64,000 nucleotides of DNA, taken from the NCBI RefSeq assembly GCF_039614725.1, contig NZ_CP154859.1, positions 2,604,001 through 2,668,000 on the forward strand, written 5' to 3'. The translations under genes and the position numbers were made by a program. The notes beneath the pieces are model-generated. The model had not been told where the DNA came from. It worked only from the letters and a program-made list of their open reading frames with translations, and did not search any database. The stretch comes from Thauera sp. JM12B12 (GTDB lineage: Bacteria; Pseudomonadota; Gammaproteobacteria; Burkholderiales; Rhodocyclaceae). Each line of letters begins with the position of its first letter. The stretch's first letter is position 1. Of this stretch, positions 8,719 to 17,562 are shown piece by piece.

Positions 8719-10512
8719 TCAGTAAGTGCGCTTGGCGAGCGCGATCGGCTCGACGTCGTCGGACAGCGGCTTCAGGTTGACCGGCTTGTAGTCAAGCCGG
8801 TTGCCTTCGCTGTACCAAAGGGTGTGCTTGAGCCAGTTGGCGTCGTCACGGCCGTTCGGATTCTCCGCCGTATCCGGCGCGTCATCGCGCACATGTGCGC
8901 CACGCGACTCCTTGCGGGCCTCGGCCGACACGATGGTGGCACGCGCGACCTCGATCAGGTTGTCGAGCTCGAGCGCTTCCATGCGGGCGACGTTCCAGAC
9001 CTTGGACTTGTCCTTGATCTCGGTGCGCTTGGCACGCTCCGCGATCTCGCCCATCTTCTGCACGCCTTCCTTGAGCAGGTTGTCGAAGCGGAACACGCCC
9101 GCGTGCTTCTGCATGGTGCGGCGCATGTCGAGACCGACGTCGAACACGCTCTCGCCATTGGTCTGTCCATCGAGACGGGCCAGGCGGGCGAGCGAGACGT
9201 CGGCAGCATCGGCCGGCAGCGGCTTGAGCTTGAGCTGACCGGACTGGAAGTCCTCCACGACCGTCTCGCCGGCCGACTTGCCGAACACCAGCAGGTCGAG
9301 CAGCGAGTTGGTGCCGAGGCGGTTGGCGCCATGCACCGAGGCGCAGGCGCACTCGCCCGCGGCGTAGAAACCGGCCACCGGGCTGTTCGGGTTGCCGTCC
9401 TTGGGCACGACCACCTGACCCTTGTAGTTGGTCGGGATACCGCCCATCTGGTAGTGGCAGGTCGGCACGACCGGGATCGGCGCCTTGATCGGATCGACGC
9501 CGGCGAACTGGATCGCGATCTCGCGAATGCCAGGCAGGCGCTTCATGATCGTCTCGGGCGACAGGTGGGTGATGTCGAGCAGCACGTGATCCTTGTCGGG
9601 ACCGCAACCACGACCTTCGTTGATCTCGGTGGTCATCGCACGCGAGACCACGTCACGCGAGGCGAGGTCCTTGAGGTTCGGCGCATAGCGCTCCATGAAG
9701 CGCTCACCCGACGCGTTGCGCAGGATGCCGCCCTCGCCGCGCACGCCCTCGGTGATGAGCACGCCCGCGCCGGCGACGCCGGTCGGGTGGAACTGCCAGA
9801 ACTCCATGTCCTCGAGCGGGATGCCGGCGCGCGCCGCCATGCCGACGCCGTCACCGGTGTTGATGAAGGCGTTGGTCGAGGAGTAGTAGATGCGACCGGC
9901 ACCGCCGGTGGCGAAGACGGTGGCCTTGGCATGGAAGATCGAGACCTCGCCGGTCTCCATCTCCATCGCGGTCACGCCGAGCACGTCGCCGTCGGCATCG
10001 CGGATCAGGTCGAGCGCCATCCACTCCACGAAGAACTGGGTATTGGCGCGCACGTTGCGCTGGTAGAGCGCGTGCAGCATGGCGTGGCCGGTGCGGTCGG
10101 CGGCGGCACAGGAGCGCATCACCGGCGCCTGGCCGTAGTTCATCGAATGGCCACCGAACGGGCGCTGGTAGATCTTGCCGTTGTCGGTGCGGTCGAAGGG
10201 CATGCCGTAGTGCTCGAGCTCGATGACGACCTCGTTGGCCTTCTTGCACATGAACTCGATGGCATCCTGGTCGCCCAGCCAGTCCGAACCCTTCACGGTG
10301 TCGTACATGTGCCAGTGCCAGTTGTCCTCGGTGGAGTTTCCGAGCGAGGCGGCCACACCGCCCTGCGCCGCCACGGTGTGCGAGCGAGTCGGGAAGACCT
10401 TGGTCAGCACGGCGGTCTTCAGGCCGGCCTCGGAGAGTTGCAGGGCCGCACGCAGGCCGGCGCCACCCGCGCCGACGATGACTGCATCAAAGGTACGCTT
10501 GGCGACGTTCAC
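8719..10512 (-). CDS. sdhA: Succinate dehydrogenase flavoprotein subunit (GTG start)
   Basis: This 597-aa flavoprotein oxidises succinate to fumarate. It has an N-terminal FAD-binding VIVGAGGAGLRAAL (about 10-23) and the flavinylated-histidine region TRSHTVAAQGG (about 42-52). Later motifs are HPTGVAGAGVLITEGVRGEGG and the catalytic-arginine segment RAMTTEINEGRGCG. I chose the GTG at 10512 (VNVAKRTFDAV). A GGAGG lies about 8-9 nt upstream, it sits 2 bp after the sdhD stop, and upstream extensions overlap sdhD and lack homology. A homologous start is common for this family. Confidence 0.96.
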   Translation of the reverse strand: MNVAKRTFDAVIVGAGGAGLRAALQLSEAGLKTAVLTKVFPTRSHTVAAQGGVAASLGNSTEDNWHWHMYDTVKGSDWLGDQDAIEFMCKKANEVVIELEHYGMPFDRTDNGKIYQRPFGGHSMNYGQAPVMRSCAAADRTGHAMLHALYQRNVRANTQFFVEWMALDLIRDADGDVLGVTAMEMETGEVSIFHAKATVFATGGAGRIYYSSTNAFINTGDGVGMAARAGIPLEDMEFWQFHPTGVAGAGVLITEGVRGEGGILRNASGERFMERYAPNLKDLASRDVVSRAMTTEINEGRGCGPDKDHVLLDITHLSPETIMKRLPGIREIAIQFAGVDPIKAPIPVVPTCHYQMGGIPTNYKGQVVVPKDGNPNSPVAGFYAAGECACASVHGANRLGTNSLLDLLVFGKSAGETVVEDFQSGQLKLKPLPADAADVSLARLARLDGQTNGESVFDVGLDMRRTMQKHAGVFRFDNLLKEGVQKMGEIAERAKRTEIKDKSKVWNVARMEALELDNLIEVARATIVSAEARKESRGAHVRDDAPDTAENPNGRDDANWLKHTLWYSEGNRLDYKPVNLKPLSDDVEPIALAKRTY

Positions 10513-10514
10513 GC

Positions 10515-10862
10515 TTAAAGCCTCCACAGAATCTGGGCCGCCCAGCCGGCATAGCCGACGAGCAGGAAGAGGGTGATCAGGTGCAGCGCGAGGCGCACAC
10601 CGGTCGGCTTGATGTAGTCCATCCACAGGTCACGCACACCGATCCATGCGTGATAGAACACCGACAGGAAGAACAGGAAGCTGAGGAACTTGAACAAGCC
10701 GTTCGAGAACAGGCCGGACCATGCCTCATAGCTCAGTTCGGGCAGCGCAAGCGCACAGACTGCGAAGATGAGCGTGTAGATCGCCATGTATACGGCGGTG
10801 GCTCGCTGCGCGATCCAGTCCTTCAGGCCGTAGTGCGCGCCGACGGGTTGACGTTTCACCAT
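10515..10862 (-). CDS. sdhD: Succinate dehydrogenase membrane anchor subunit D
   Basis: This 115-aa integral membrane subunit has three predicted helices. The quinone/heme-site signatures are WIAQRATAVYMAIY (about 15-28) and the FYHAWIGVRDLWMDYIKP stretch (about 69-86), where the HAW and DY residues match the E. coli SdhD heme/quinone region. The ATG at 10862 overlaps the sdhC stop by 7 bp, indicating translational coupling. It pairs with SdhC to anchor SdhAB in the inner membrane. Confidence 0.95.
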   Translation of the reverse strand: MVKRQPVGAHYGLKDWIAQRATAVYMAIYTLIFAVCALALPELSYEAWSGLFSNGLFKFLSFLFFLSVFYHAWIGVRDLWMDYIKPTGVRLALHLITLFLLVGYAGWAAQILWRL

Positions 10863-11245
10863 AGTTTCACCCCGATGATGACGGTCAGCGCGATGCTGAC
10901 ACCGAGAACGATCTTGGAGGACTTGCGGGCGGACTCGAGATCGACACCCATGTGCATGTCGAGCAGCAGGAAGCGGATGCCGGCACAGAAGTGGTGCATG
11001 TACGCCCACAGCAGGCCGAGCAGAATGAGCTTGACGAACCAGTTGTCGACCACGGCAGCAAAGGTCTCGAAGGTCTCGGGCGACCCCAGGCTGCGATCCA
11101 GCAGGAACAACAGGAAAGGCAGCAGCAAGAAGATGCCGACGCCGCTGATCCGGTGCAGGATCGAGACGATACCCGGCAACGGGAGCCGGATCTGATTCAA
11201 GGCCAGGTGCTTCGGCCTTTGTTTACGCACTGTCGCTTCTGACAT
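10856..11245 (-). CDS. sdhC: Succinate dehydrogenase cytochrome b556 subunit C
   Basis: This 129-aa membrane subunit has the SILHRISGVGIFLLLP signature (about 27-42), including the Ser/Arg that contact ubiquinone, and a heme-ligand region YMHHFCAGIRFLLLD (about 80-94). Three hydrophobic helices are predicted. The ATG at 11245 is preferred over an in-frame ATG 18 bp upstream because GGGGAG sits 7-8 nt before it. It is the first gene of the sdhCDAB-sdhE-gltA-odhAB-lpd-zapE block. A consensus-like -10 box lies about 57 bp upstream. Confidence 0.95.
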   Translation of the reverse strand: MSEATVRKQRPKHLALNQIRLPLPGIVSILHRISGVGIFLLLPFLLFLLDRSLGSPETFETFAAVVDNWFVKLILLGLLWAYMHHFCAGIRFLLLDMHMGVDLESARKSSKIVLGVSIALTVIIGVKLW

Positions 11246-11284
11246 GAAGACTCCCCTCTGCATGTGCGACGGACCCCCGTCGCG

Positions 11285-11307
11285 GACTCCGAAAAGACAT
11301 AATTATA
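11285..11307 (-). promoter_or_regulatory. sdhC -10 box and degenerate GntR-type operator
   Basis: On the minus strand a perfect TATAAT (11307-11302) is followed immediately by a sequence at 11298-11285 reading GTCTTTTCGGAGTC. This matches the acnB/mdh palindrome consensus at about 10 of 14 positions, with the left half intact. The -35 element is weak (AAGTTG at 17-bp spacing). A site overlapping the start region would suit repression of the whole sdh-gltA-odh transcript. Confidence 0.5.
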
Positions 11308-11343
11308 GCGTCGCAGCTTGCCTGCAACTTACAGATGCGACGC

Positions 11344-12072
11344 TCAACTCAACTCATTCAGATAAAAATGCTCGGCGGTCGAGTACAACCCCCGCCGCCA
11401 TTCGACCGGCCTGTCTCCGTACGTGTACGTGACGCGCTCGACCGACAGCAGCGGCGTCCCCTCGGGGAGCTTGAGCGCCTCGCTCGCGTTGCGGTCCGCC
11501 GCGACCGCACGGATGCGTTCCTGGGCGCGGATCATGCGCACACCGAAGCGACTCTCGAAAAGACTGTAGAGCGACCCGTGCCAGCCTTGCAGCGTCTCCG
11601 CGGTCAGCCCCTGGAAGACCTCGCCGGGCAGGTAGATCTCGTCGATCACGACCGGCCTGTTCGAGAATCTGAGAAGGCGACGCACGATGATGATCGGCGC
11701 GCCGGGCTCGATGCCGAGCATGCGCGAGGCTTCCTGCCCGGCCTTTGCGCGCCAGCAGTCGAGCGGTATGCTCTGCGGCGGCGACAGGTCCCCATCGATC
11801 GGCACCAGCCGGAGGAAGCGGAATAGCGCGCGCGGGTCGTTGTGCGAGGCGACGTAGGTGCCTTTGCCCTGCTTGCGCACGAGCAGGTTCTCGGCCGCCA
11901 TCTCGTCGATCGCCTTGCGCACCGTGCCCTGGGAAACGCTGAACCGCGAAGCGAGTTCCTGCTCGCTCGGGATCGCCTGCCCGGGACGCCATTCGCCAGA
12001 CTCAAGCGCCTGAAGAATCAAGGCCTTGATCTGGCGATAGAGCGGGCTGAAGGTGGGCGATTCATGCGACAT
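11344..12072 (-). CDS. GntR-family (HutC/UTRA subfamily) transcriptional regulator
   Basis: This 242-aa protein has an N-terminal winged helix (PLYRQIKALILQALESGEW...IPSEQELASRFSVSQGTVRKAIDEMAAENLLVRKQGKGTYV, about 10-78). A C-terminal UTRA effector domain follows (about 95-235; IIIVRRLL, IDEIYLPGEVF, ALKLPEGTPLLSVERVTY). The ATG at 12072 is preferred over an in-frame TTG at 12090. It is divergent from mdh and lies just upstream of sdhC. A 26-bp inverted repeat in the shared promoter region recurs at acnB, so it probably controls TCA genes and itself. The effector is unknown. A TAGAAT -10 at 12097-12092 would place the operator over its own -35. Confidence 0.9.
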   Translation of the reverse strand: MSHESPTFSPLYRQIKALILQALESGEWRPGQAIPSEQELASRFSVSQGTVRKAIDEMAAENLLVRKQGKGTYVASHNDPRALFRFLRLVPIDGDLSPPQSIPLDCWRAKAGQEASRMLGIEPGAPIIIVRRLLRFSNRPVVIDEIYLPGEVFQGLTAETLQGWHGSLYSLFESRFGVRMIRAQERIRAVAADRNASEALKLPEGTPLLSVERVTYTYGDRPVEWRRGLYSTAEHFYLNELS

Positions 12073-12114
12073 GCGCGCATTTGAGCACAAAATTCTATTG
12101 ACGTCTATTGTTCC

Positions 12115-12140
12115 TCTTATATCTTATATAAGACATAAGA
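12115..12140. promoter_or_regulatory. 26-bp inverted-repeat operator between GntR regulator and mdh
   Basis: The core TCTTATATAAGA (12122-12133) is a perfect 12-bp palindrome. TCTTAT (12115-12120) and ATAAGA (12135-12140) extend it to a 26-bp dyad with one mismatched pair. The core plus flank (ATCTTATATAAGACAT) matches the acnB site GTCTTTTATAAGAC at nearly every position. It ends 6 bp before the mdh -35 box and covers the likely -35 of the regulator gene. Two TCTATTG direct repeats (12094-12100, 12104-12110) lie beside it. Confidence 0.75.
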
Positions 12141-12146
12141 TGCCAT

Positions 12147-12175
12147 TTGACAGGGCAGGATCAAGTCATTACCAT
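12147..12175 (+). promoter_or_regulatory. mdh promoter (sigma-70 type)
   Basis: A perfect TTGACA (12147-12152) is followed after 17 bp by TACCAT (12170-12175). The inverted-repeat operator lies directly upstream. The predicted leader to the mdh start is about 155 nt and contains a small GAACCC/GGGTTC hairpin near its 5' end. Confidence 0.6.
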
Positions 12176-12338
12176 CCTTGCGCCCATACGGAACCCGGGC
12201 AGCAAGGGTTCTGTCGCGGCCGGATGACAGGACGCAAGGCAGGCCGGCAGGTCCGCGGCCACCGCCCCACCCTCCCGTTCGGCGCTGCCGGGCAGGATTC
12301 GAGCACATTAACGACCGTCTCACTCGAGGGAGTAAAAC

Positions 12339-13328
12339 ATGAGCAAAGCCCCCATGCGCGTCGCTGTCACCGGCGCCGCCGGCCAGATCGGCTACAGCCT
12401 GCTGTTCCGCATCGCCAGCGGTGAAATGCTGGGCAAGGACCAGCCCGTCATCCTGCAACTGCTCGACCTGCCCCAGGCTCAGAAGGCGGTGAAGGGCGTC
12501 ATGATGGAGCTGGAGGACTGCGCCTTCCCGCTGCTGGCCGGCATGATCGCCACCGACGACCCCAACGTCGCCTTCAAGGACGCTGACGTCTGCCTGCTGG
12601 TCGGTGCCCGCCCGCGCGGCCCCGGCATGGAGCGTGCCGACCTGCTGACCGCCAACGGCGCCATCTTCACCGTCCAGGGCAAGGCCATCGCCGAGAACGC
12701 CAAGGAAGACGTGCGCGTGCTGGTCGTGGGCAACCCCTGCAACACCAACGCCTACATCGCCCGCGCCGCCGCCATCAAGGTCGGCCGCACCAACCCGAAC
12801 AACTACCACGGCATGCTGCGCCTGGATCACAACCGCGCGCTGTCGCAGCTCGCCGCCAAGTCCGGCCGTGAAGTGTCGTCGCTGAAGAAGATGGTCGTGT
12901 GGGGCAACCACTCGCCCTCGATGTACGCCGACTACCGCTTCTGCGAGTCGAACGGCGACAGCGTCAAGGCGCTGATCAACGACCACGCCTGGAACAACGA
13001 CGTGTTCCTGCCCACCGTCGGCAAGCGCGGTGCTGCCATCATCGAGGCCCGTGGCCTGTCCTCGGCCGCCTCGGCCGCCAACGCCGCCATCGACCACGTG
13101 CGTGACTGGGTGCTCGGCTCCAACGACTGGGTCACCATGGGCGTCCCGTCCGACGGCTCCTACGGCATCCCGGAAGGCGTCGTGTTCGGCTTCCCCTGCG
13201 AGTGCAAGGACGGCCAGTTCAAGATCATCCAGGGTCTGGAGATCGACGAGTACTCCAAGGGCAAGATCGCGATCACGCTCAAGGAACTCGAGGACGAGCG
13301 CGCGGCCGTGGCCGACATGCTGAAGTAA
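12339..13328 (+). CDS. mdh: Malate dehydrogenase (NAD-dependent)
   Basis: This 329-aa protein interconverts malate and oxaloacetate. It has the Rossmann [20 protein letters not shown] (about 11-30), the NAD contact [11 protein letters not shown] (about 131-141), substrate/catalytic [11 protein letters not shown] (about 165) and the catalytic-histidine segment [11 protein letters not shown] (about 189). It belongs to the 325-330-aa LDH-like group 2 MDH found in betaproteobacteria and cytosolic eukaryotic MDH, rather than the shorter E. coli type. A GAGGGAG ribosome-binding site precedes the ATG. It is divergent from the GntR regulator and followed by a strong intrinsic terminator. Confidence 0.98.
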   Translation: MSKAPMRVAVTGAAGQIGYSLLFRIASGEMLGKDQPVILQLLDLPQAQKAVKGVMMELEDCAFPLLAGMIATDDPNVAFKDADVCLLVGARPRGPGMERADLLTANGAIFTVQGKAIAENAKEDVRVLVVGNPCNTNAYIARAAAIKVGRTNPNNYHGMLRLDHNRALSQLAAKSGREVSSLKKMVVWGNHSPSMYADYRFCESNGDSVKALINDHAWNNDVFLPTVGKRGAAIIEARGLSSAASAANAAIDHVRDWVLGSNDWVTMGVPSDGSYGIPEGVVFGFPCECKDGQFKIIQGLEIDEYSKGKIAITLKELEDERAAVADMLK

Positions 13329-13367
13329 TCAGCGTACCCGGGGCGGCCCCGAGCCGCCCCCGCGCGA

Positions 13368-13396
13368 GGCCACGGGGTAGAATCCGTGGCCTTTTT
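13368..13396 (+). terminator. Intrinsic terminator after mdh
   Basis: A perfect 8-bp stem GGCCACGG (13368-13375) / CCGTGGCC (13384-13391), loop GGTAGAAT, is followed by TTTTTC. A second GC hairpin (GGGGCGGC 13340-13347 / GCCGCCCC 13353-13360) lies just before it. It separates mdh from the CitE-like gene, whose own promoter must lie in the remaining 100 bp unless read-through occurs. Confidence 0.85.
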
Positions 13397-13497
13397 CATT
13401 TCCGCGTCGCCCCGCGGGGCCCGGCGCGACGCCCCGCCCCACAGCGGCAAGCGCGCCGCCAAACCGCCCCAAACAGCCCCCATCCGAGGAGCCCGAC

Positions 13498-14499
13498 ATG
13501 TCGCTTCACCCCGCCCAGGTCCTGTTCGCCGGCGAAAAGCCCTTCCCTGCCCTGCCCGCCGTCGACCACTACGCCGGCGCCGAGAAGCTGATGATGAAGG
13601 CGCTCAAGCTGCAGCAGGAGCTCGGTCCGGTGTTCGACATCACCTGCGACTGCGAGGACGGCGCGCGCGCCGGCGCCGAGGCCGAGCACGCGCAGATGGT
13701 GGTCGAGGTCGTCAATGGCGCCGAGAACCACTTCGGCCGCGTCGGCGCGCGCATCCACGACATCACCCATCCGCACTGGCAGCGCGACCTGGAGATCCTG
13801 GTCGGCGGCGCCGGACATCGCCTCGCCTTCGTGACCATCCCCAAGGTGCGCTCGGCAGCCGACGCGGCCGAGCAGATCCGCGAACTGCGCCGCGTCGAGG
13901 CCGCCTGCAGCCTGGCGCGTCCGCTGCCGGTTCACGTGCTGATCGAGACCCACGGCGCGCTGCGCGAGGCCTGGGAGATCGCCGCGCTCGACGGCGTGGA
14001 GTCGCTCGACTTCGGTCTGATGGATTTCGTCTCCGGCCACCACGGCGCCATCCCCGGCAGCGCGATGAAGAGCCCCGGACAGTTCGAGCACCCGCTGATC
14101 GTCCGCGCCAAGGCCGACATCGCCGCCGCGGCGCTCGCCAACGGCGTCGTGCCCTCGCACAACGTCACCACCGAGCTGCAGGACGTCGCGGTGATCCGCC
14201 ACAACGCCGAGCGCGCCCGCCGCGAGTTCGGCTACCTGCGCATGTGGAGCATCCACCCCAACCAGATCCTGCCGATCATCGCCGCGATGCAGCCCGACTT
14301 CACCGAGGTCGAGGAAGCGTCCGAGATCCTCGTCTCCGCCCAGGACGCCGCCTGGGGACCGATCCAGCACAAGGGTCGCCTGCACGACCGCGCCTCGTAT
14401 CGTTACTACTGGGAGCTGCTGCAGCGCGCGCGCAACACCGGCATGGAACTCCCGGAGGCGGCGCGGCAGCGCTTCTTCACGCCCCACCCGGTCGCCTGA
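13498..14499 (+). CDS. HpcH/HpaI-family CoA-ester lyase (CitE/malyl-CoA lyase-like)
   Basis: This 333-aa TIM-barrel protein of the citrate-lyase-beta/malyl-CoA-lyase superfamily shows FDITCDCEDGARAG (about 41-54, acidic Mg2+-site region) and VHVLIETHGAL (about 144) with a conserved Glu. The family C-terminal signature MWSIHPNQILPI (about 248-259) is also present. No citF/citD partners are nearby, so it is not the beta subunit of a citrate lyase complex; malyl- or citramalyl-CoA lyase-like activity is more likely. The mdh-CitE-like order is common in betaproteobacteria. The ATG is preceded by GAGGAG. Confidence 0.88.
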   Translation: MSLHPAQVLFAGEKPFPALPAVDHYAGAEKLMMKALKLQQELGPVFDITCDCEDGARAGAEAEHAQMVVEVVNGAENHFGRVGARIHDITHPHWQRDLEILVGGAGHRLAFVTIPKVRSAADAAEQIRELRRVEAACSLARPLPVHVLIETHGALREAWEIAALDGVESLDFGLMDFVSGHHGAIPGSAMKSPGQFEHPLIVRAKADIAAAALANGVVPSHNVTTELQDVAVIRHNAERARREFGYLRMWSIHPNQILPIIAAMQPDFTEVEEASEILVSAQDAAWGPIQHKGRLHDRASYRYYWELLQRARNTGMELPEAARQRFFTPHPVA

Positions 14500-14582
14500 A
14501 CGGCGCCACGGCCGGCGGCCGACGGCCGCTCAAGCTGCGCGGCCCGCTCCGCAGCCCTGCCGGTCCGCGCGCGCAGGCGCCC

Positions 14583-15479
14583 TCAACCCGCCTTTGCGAG
14601 CGCCTCGATGACGTCCAGAAAGCCGCCGAGCAGGGGCCCGACCGGTCCGGCCGCGGTCGCCACCGCAAGGCGGAACTGCGCCTCCGCATCGCTCAGCGCC
14701 AGGTAACGCACCCGCGCCATGCGCACGGTCTCGAGCGGCGCCGGCAGCAGCGCGATGCCCAGGCCGGCCGCCACGAGGCCGATCTGCGTCGTCGCCTCGC
14801 GCGCCGTCTGCACGATGCGCGGCTCGAAGCCGGCCTGCCGGCAGAGCGCACGCAGCACCGCCGGCAGGTCGGTGCCGACATCGTCGGGGAAGCTGATGAA
14901 GTCCTCATCGCGCAGATCGGCAATCGACACCGCCCCGCCCGCCGCCAGCCGATGCCCCGCATTCACCACCACCCGCAAGGGATTGCGCGCCACCTCGCGC
15001 AGCACGATGCCGTCCGGCGCGCGCCCGGCCTGCAGACGCACGAAGCCGACGTCGAGTTCGCCGCGCGCGAGCGCGCCGAACTGCTCCGGCGTGAACATCT
15101 CGCGCAGTTGCAGGCGCACCGCCGGGTAGCGCCGGCGGTAGGCGTGCAGCGCGTCGGGCAGCAGGTCGGTGAAGGGCAGCGACGAGGTGAAGCCCACCCG
15201 CAGCTCGCCCGACTCCCCGCGCGCGGCGCGCTGGGCCTCGGCGACCGCCTCGCCCACGCCGGCGAGAATGCGGCGGGCATGGTCGAGGAAGCACTTCCCC
15301 GCTGGCGTCAGGGCGACGCGGCGCTGGGTGCGCTCGAACAGGCGCACGCCCATCTCGCCCTCCAGGTCGCGGATCTGCATCGACAGCGGCGGCTGGCCGA
15401 TGTGCAGCCGCGCCGCCGCGCGGGTGAAGTTCAGCTCCTCGGCCACGGCGACGAAGTAGCGCAGATGTCGCAGCTCCAT
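14583..15479 (-). CDS. LysR-family transcriptional regulator
   Basis: This 298-aa LysR regulator has an N-terminal HTH (MELRHLRYFVAVAEELNFTRAA...LSMQIRDLEGEMGVRLFERTQRRVALTPAG, 1-65) and a C-terminal periplasmic-binding-like effector domain (about 90-290, starting GELRVGF). The long open frame continues upstream, but the LysR start is the ATG at 15479. It is divergent from an MFS exporter gene 75 bp away, the usual arrangement when a LysR protein controls its neighbour. The gap holds AT-rich ATAT clusters but no clean T-N11-A site. Confidence 0.92.
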   Translation of the reverse strand: MELRHLRYFVAVAEELNFTRAAARLHIGQPPLSMQIRDLEGEMGVRLFERTQRRVALTPAGKCFLDHARRILAGVGEAVAEAQRAARGESGELRVGFTSSLPFTDLLPDALHAYRRRYPAVRLQLREMFTPEQFGALARGELDVGFVRLQAGRAPDGIVLREVARNPLRVVVNAGHRLAAGGAVSIADLRDEDFISFPDDVGTDLPAVLRALCRQAGFEPRIVQTAREATTQIGLVAAGLGIALLPAPLETVRMARVRYLALSDAEAQFRLAVATAAGPVGPLLGGFLDVIEALAKAG

Positions 15480-15554
15480 TGATCGCTTCCGTATATCAAT
15501 AACGCCTGTCGAATATATTGGACCGACTCGCGGGCGGCAACATAGCATCCCACC

Positions 15555-16781
15555 ATGCCCCAGCCCATCGCCGCTTCCGCTTCCGATGCCGCCACGCCTT
15601 CGGCCTACCTCGAGGCGGGCACCCCCGAATACCGCCGCGCCAACATCGCGATGTTCATCGGCGGCTTCGCCACCTTCGCGCTCGTCTATTGCACCCAGCC
15701 CCTGCTGCCGCTGCTCGCATCCGAGTTCGGCGTCAGCGCGGCGAGCGCCAGTCTGAGCGTGTCGGCCACCACCGCCGGGCTCGCACTGATGCTGATTCCG
15801 GGCAGCGTGCTCGCCGACCGCCTCGGCCGCCAGCAACTGATGAAGTTGGCGCTCGCCATCGCCGCCGTGCTCGCGCTCGCCACCGCCTTCGCCCCGGACT
15901 TCCTGTCATTGCTGGTGCTGCGTGCCCTGCTCGGCGCGGTGCTCGCCGGGCTGCCCGCGGCAGCCATGGCCTACATCGGCGAGGAGGTCGCCCCCATGGC
16001 CCAGGCGCGCGCGATGGGGCTCTATATCGCCGGCAACGCGCTCGGGGGGATGAGCGGGCGCTTCGTCGGCGCCCTCATCACCGACGCGAGCTCGTGGCGC
16101 ACCGCGCTCGCGGTCATCGGCGTGTTCGGGCTGGCGTCGGCGGTGGTGTTCTGGCGCCGGCTGCCGGCCTCGCGCCACTTCGTGCCGCGCGCGGCCACGC
16201 CGGCACGCATCTTCCGTGACGCGCTGGCGATCTATCGCGACCCCGGCCTGCCGTGGCTGTTCCTTATCGCCTTCCTAGCCATGGGCGCCTTCGTCGGGCT
16301 CTACAACTTCCTCGGCTTCCGCCTGCTCGAGCAGCCGTATGCGCTCGGCCAGAGCGCGATCGGGGCGATCTTCCTGCTCTACCTGGTCGGCACCTGGGCC
16401 TCGGCGCTCAGCGGCCGGCTGGCCGAACGCCACGGACGGCAGACATCGACCTGGAAGATGGTGGCGGTGATGGGTGCCGGCCTGGCGCTGACGCTGGCGC
16501 AGCCGCTGTGGCTGATCATCGCTGGCGTGGGCGTGTTCACCTTTGGCTTCTTCGCCGCCCATGCGCTCGCCAGCGGCTGGGTGGGGCGGCGGGCGGGCGA
16601 GCGGCGGGCGCTCGCCTCGGCGCTCTATTTGTCGAGCTACTACCTCGGCGCCAGCGTCATCGGCAGTCTGGCCGGCACCGCGTGGACCGCCGGACACTGG
16701 AGCGGGCTGTCGGCGCTGCTCGGCGCCTGCGTGCTCGGGACCGGCGCGGTCGCGCTCTGGCTGCGCCGCCTGCCTACTTGA
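15555..16781 (+). CDS. MFS transporter, YnfM/AraJ-like
   Basis: This 408-aa major facilitator protein has about 12 hydrophobic helices, starting near residue 29 after a hydrophilic N-terminus. The loop 2-3 motif [15 protein letters not shown] (about 82-96) is the MFS motif [22 protein letters not shown] (about 155-175) resembles the YnfM group of drug/sugar-efflux-type carriers. Substrate is unknown. The divergent LysR gene is its probable regulator. Its 3' end overlaps the convergent ABC ATPase gene by 8 bp. Confidence 0.88.
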   Translation: MPQPIAASASDAATPSAYLEAGTPEYRRANIAMFIGGFATFALVYCTQPLLPLLASEFGVSAASASLSVSATTAGLALMLIPGSVLADRLGRQQLMKLALAIAAVLALATAFAPDFLSLLVLRALLGAVLAGLPAAAMAYIGEEVAPMAQARAMGLYIAGNALGGMSGRFVGALITDASSWRTALAVIGVFGLASAVVFWRRLPASRHFVPRAATPARIFRDALAIYRDPGLPWLFLIAFLAMGAFVGLYNFLGFRLLEQPYALGQSAIGAIFLLYLVGTWASALSGRLAERHGRQTSTWKMVAVMGAGLALTLAQPLWLIIAGVGVFTFGFFAAHALASGWVGRRAGERRALASALYLSSYYLGASVIGSLAGTAWTAGHWSGLSALLGACVLGTGAVALWLRRLPT

Positions 16782-17538
16782 GGTTGCCGGACAGGAACTG
16801 ACGCAGGCGCTCGCTCTTCGGCTGTCCGAAAACCTGCGCCGGCGGCCCGCTCTCTTCCGCCTGGCCCTGGTGCAGGAACATCACCTGGCTCGACACCTCG
16901 CGCGCGAAGCCCATCTCGTGGGTCACCACCACCATGGTGCGCCCCTCCTCGGCCAGGCCGCGCATCACCTTCAGCACCTCGCCCACCAGTTCCGGGTCGA
17001 GCGCCGAGGTCGGCTCGTCGAACAGCAGCACCGCCGGCTCCATCGCCAGCGCGCGCGCGATCGCCACGCGCTGCTGCTGGCCGCCCGACAGGTGGGCCGG
17101 ATAGCTGTCCCTGAAGCGGCTGATGCCGACCTTGTCGAGATAGGCCATCGCACGCTCGCGCGCTTCCTTCTTCGGTATGCCCAGCACATGCACCGGTGCC
17201 TCGACGACGTTCTCGAGCACCGTCATGTGCGCCCACAGGTTGAAGTGCTGGAACACCATCGCCAGCCGCGTACGCAGGCGCTGCAGCTGCCTGGCGTCCG
17301 CCACCTTCAGGTGGCCGTCCTTGCCCGGCACCAGGCGGATCTCCTCGCCGACGACGCTGATGCGCCCGGCGTCGGGTTGCTCGAGGAAGTTGATGCAGCG
17401 CAGGAAGGTGCTCTTGCCCGAGCCGGACGAACCGATGATGGTGATCACGTCGCCCGCCTCGGCCGACAGCGACACGCCCTTCAGCACCTCGTGGTCGCCG
17501 TAGCGCTTGTGCAGGTCTTCGACGGTAAGCTGGGTCAT
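16774..17538 (-). CDS. Polar amino-acid ABC importer ATPase (HisP-like)
   Basis: This 254-aa ABC ATPase has Walker [10 protein letters not shown] (about 36-44), Q-loop [18 protein letters not shown] (about 93-110), signature [18 protein letters not shown] (about 151-168), Walker [14 protein letters not shown] (about 174-186) and the H-loop VVTHEMGFA. Overall it closely resembles HisP of the His/Lys/Arg/Orn importer, including the insertion [10 protein letters not shown] after the first strand region. It is last in an operon-like run: binding protein, two permeases, ATPase. Confidence 0.92.
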   Translation of the reverse strand: MTQLTVEDLHKRYGDHEVLKGVSLSAEAGDVITIIGSSGSGKSTFLRCINFLEQPDAGRISVVGEEIRLVPGKDGHLKVADARQLQRLRTRLAMVFQHFNLWAHMTVLENVVEAPVHVLGIPKKEARERAMAYLDKVGISRFRDSYPAHLSGGQQQRVAIARALAMEPAVLLFDEPTSALDPELVGEVLKVMRGLAEEGRTMVVVTHEMGFAREVSSQVMFLHQGQAEESGPPAQVFGQPKSERLRQFLSGNLK

Positions 17539-17562
17539 GGAGAGAAATCCTTGAAGCGGGGC

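Noticed and set aside
12182..12338. Riboswitch in the mdh leader
   Set aside because: Only a small GAACCC/GGGTTC hairpin is visible; no known aptamer pattern could be recognised.
13498..14499. Citrate lyase beta subunit as part of an anaerobic citrate lyase operon
   Set aside because: No citC, citD, citF or citG neighbours; the gene follows mdh alone, so a stand-alone CoA-ester lyase is the better call.
15480..15836. Upstream extension of the LysR frame into the MFS gene
   Set aside because: LysR proteins begin with the MELRHLRYF-type helix at 15479; the extension is antisense to the MFS N-terminus.
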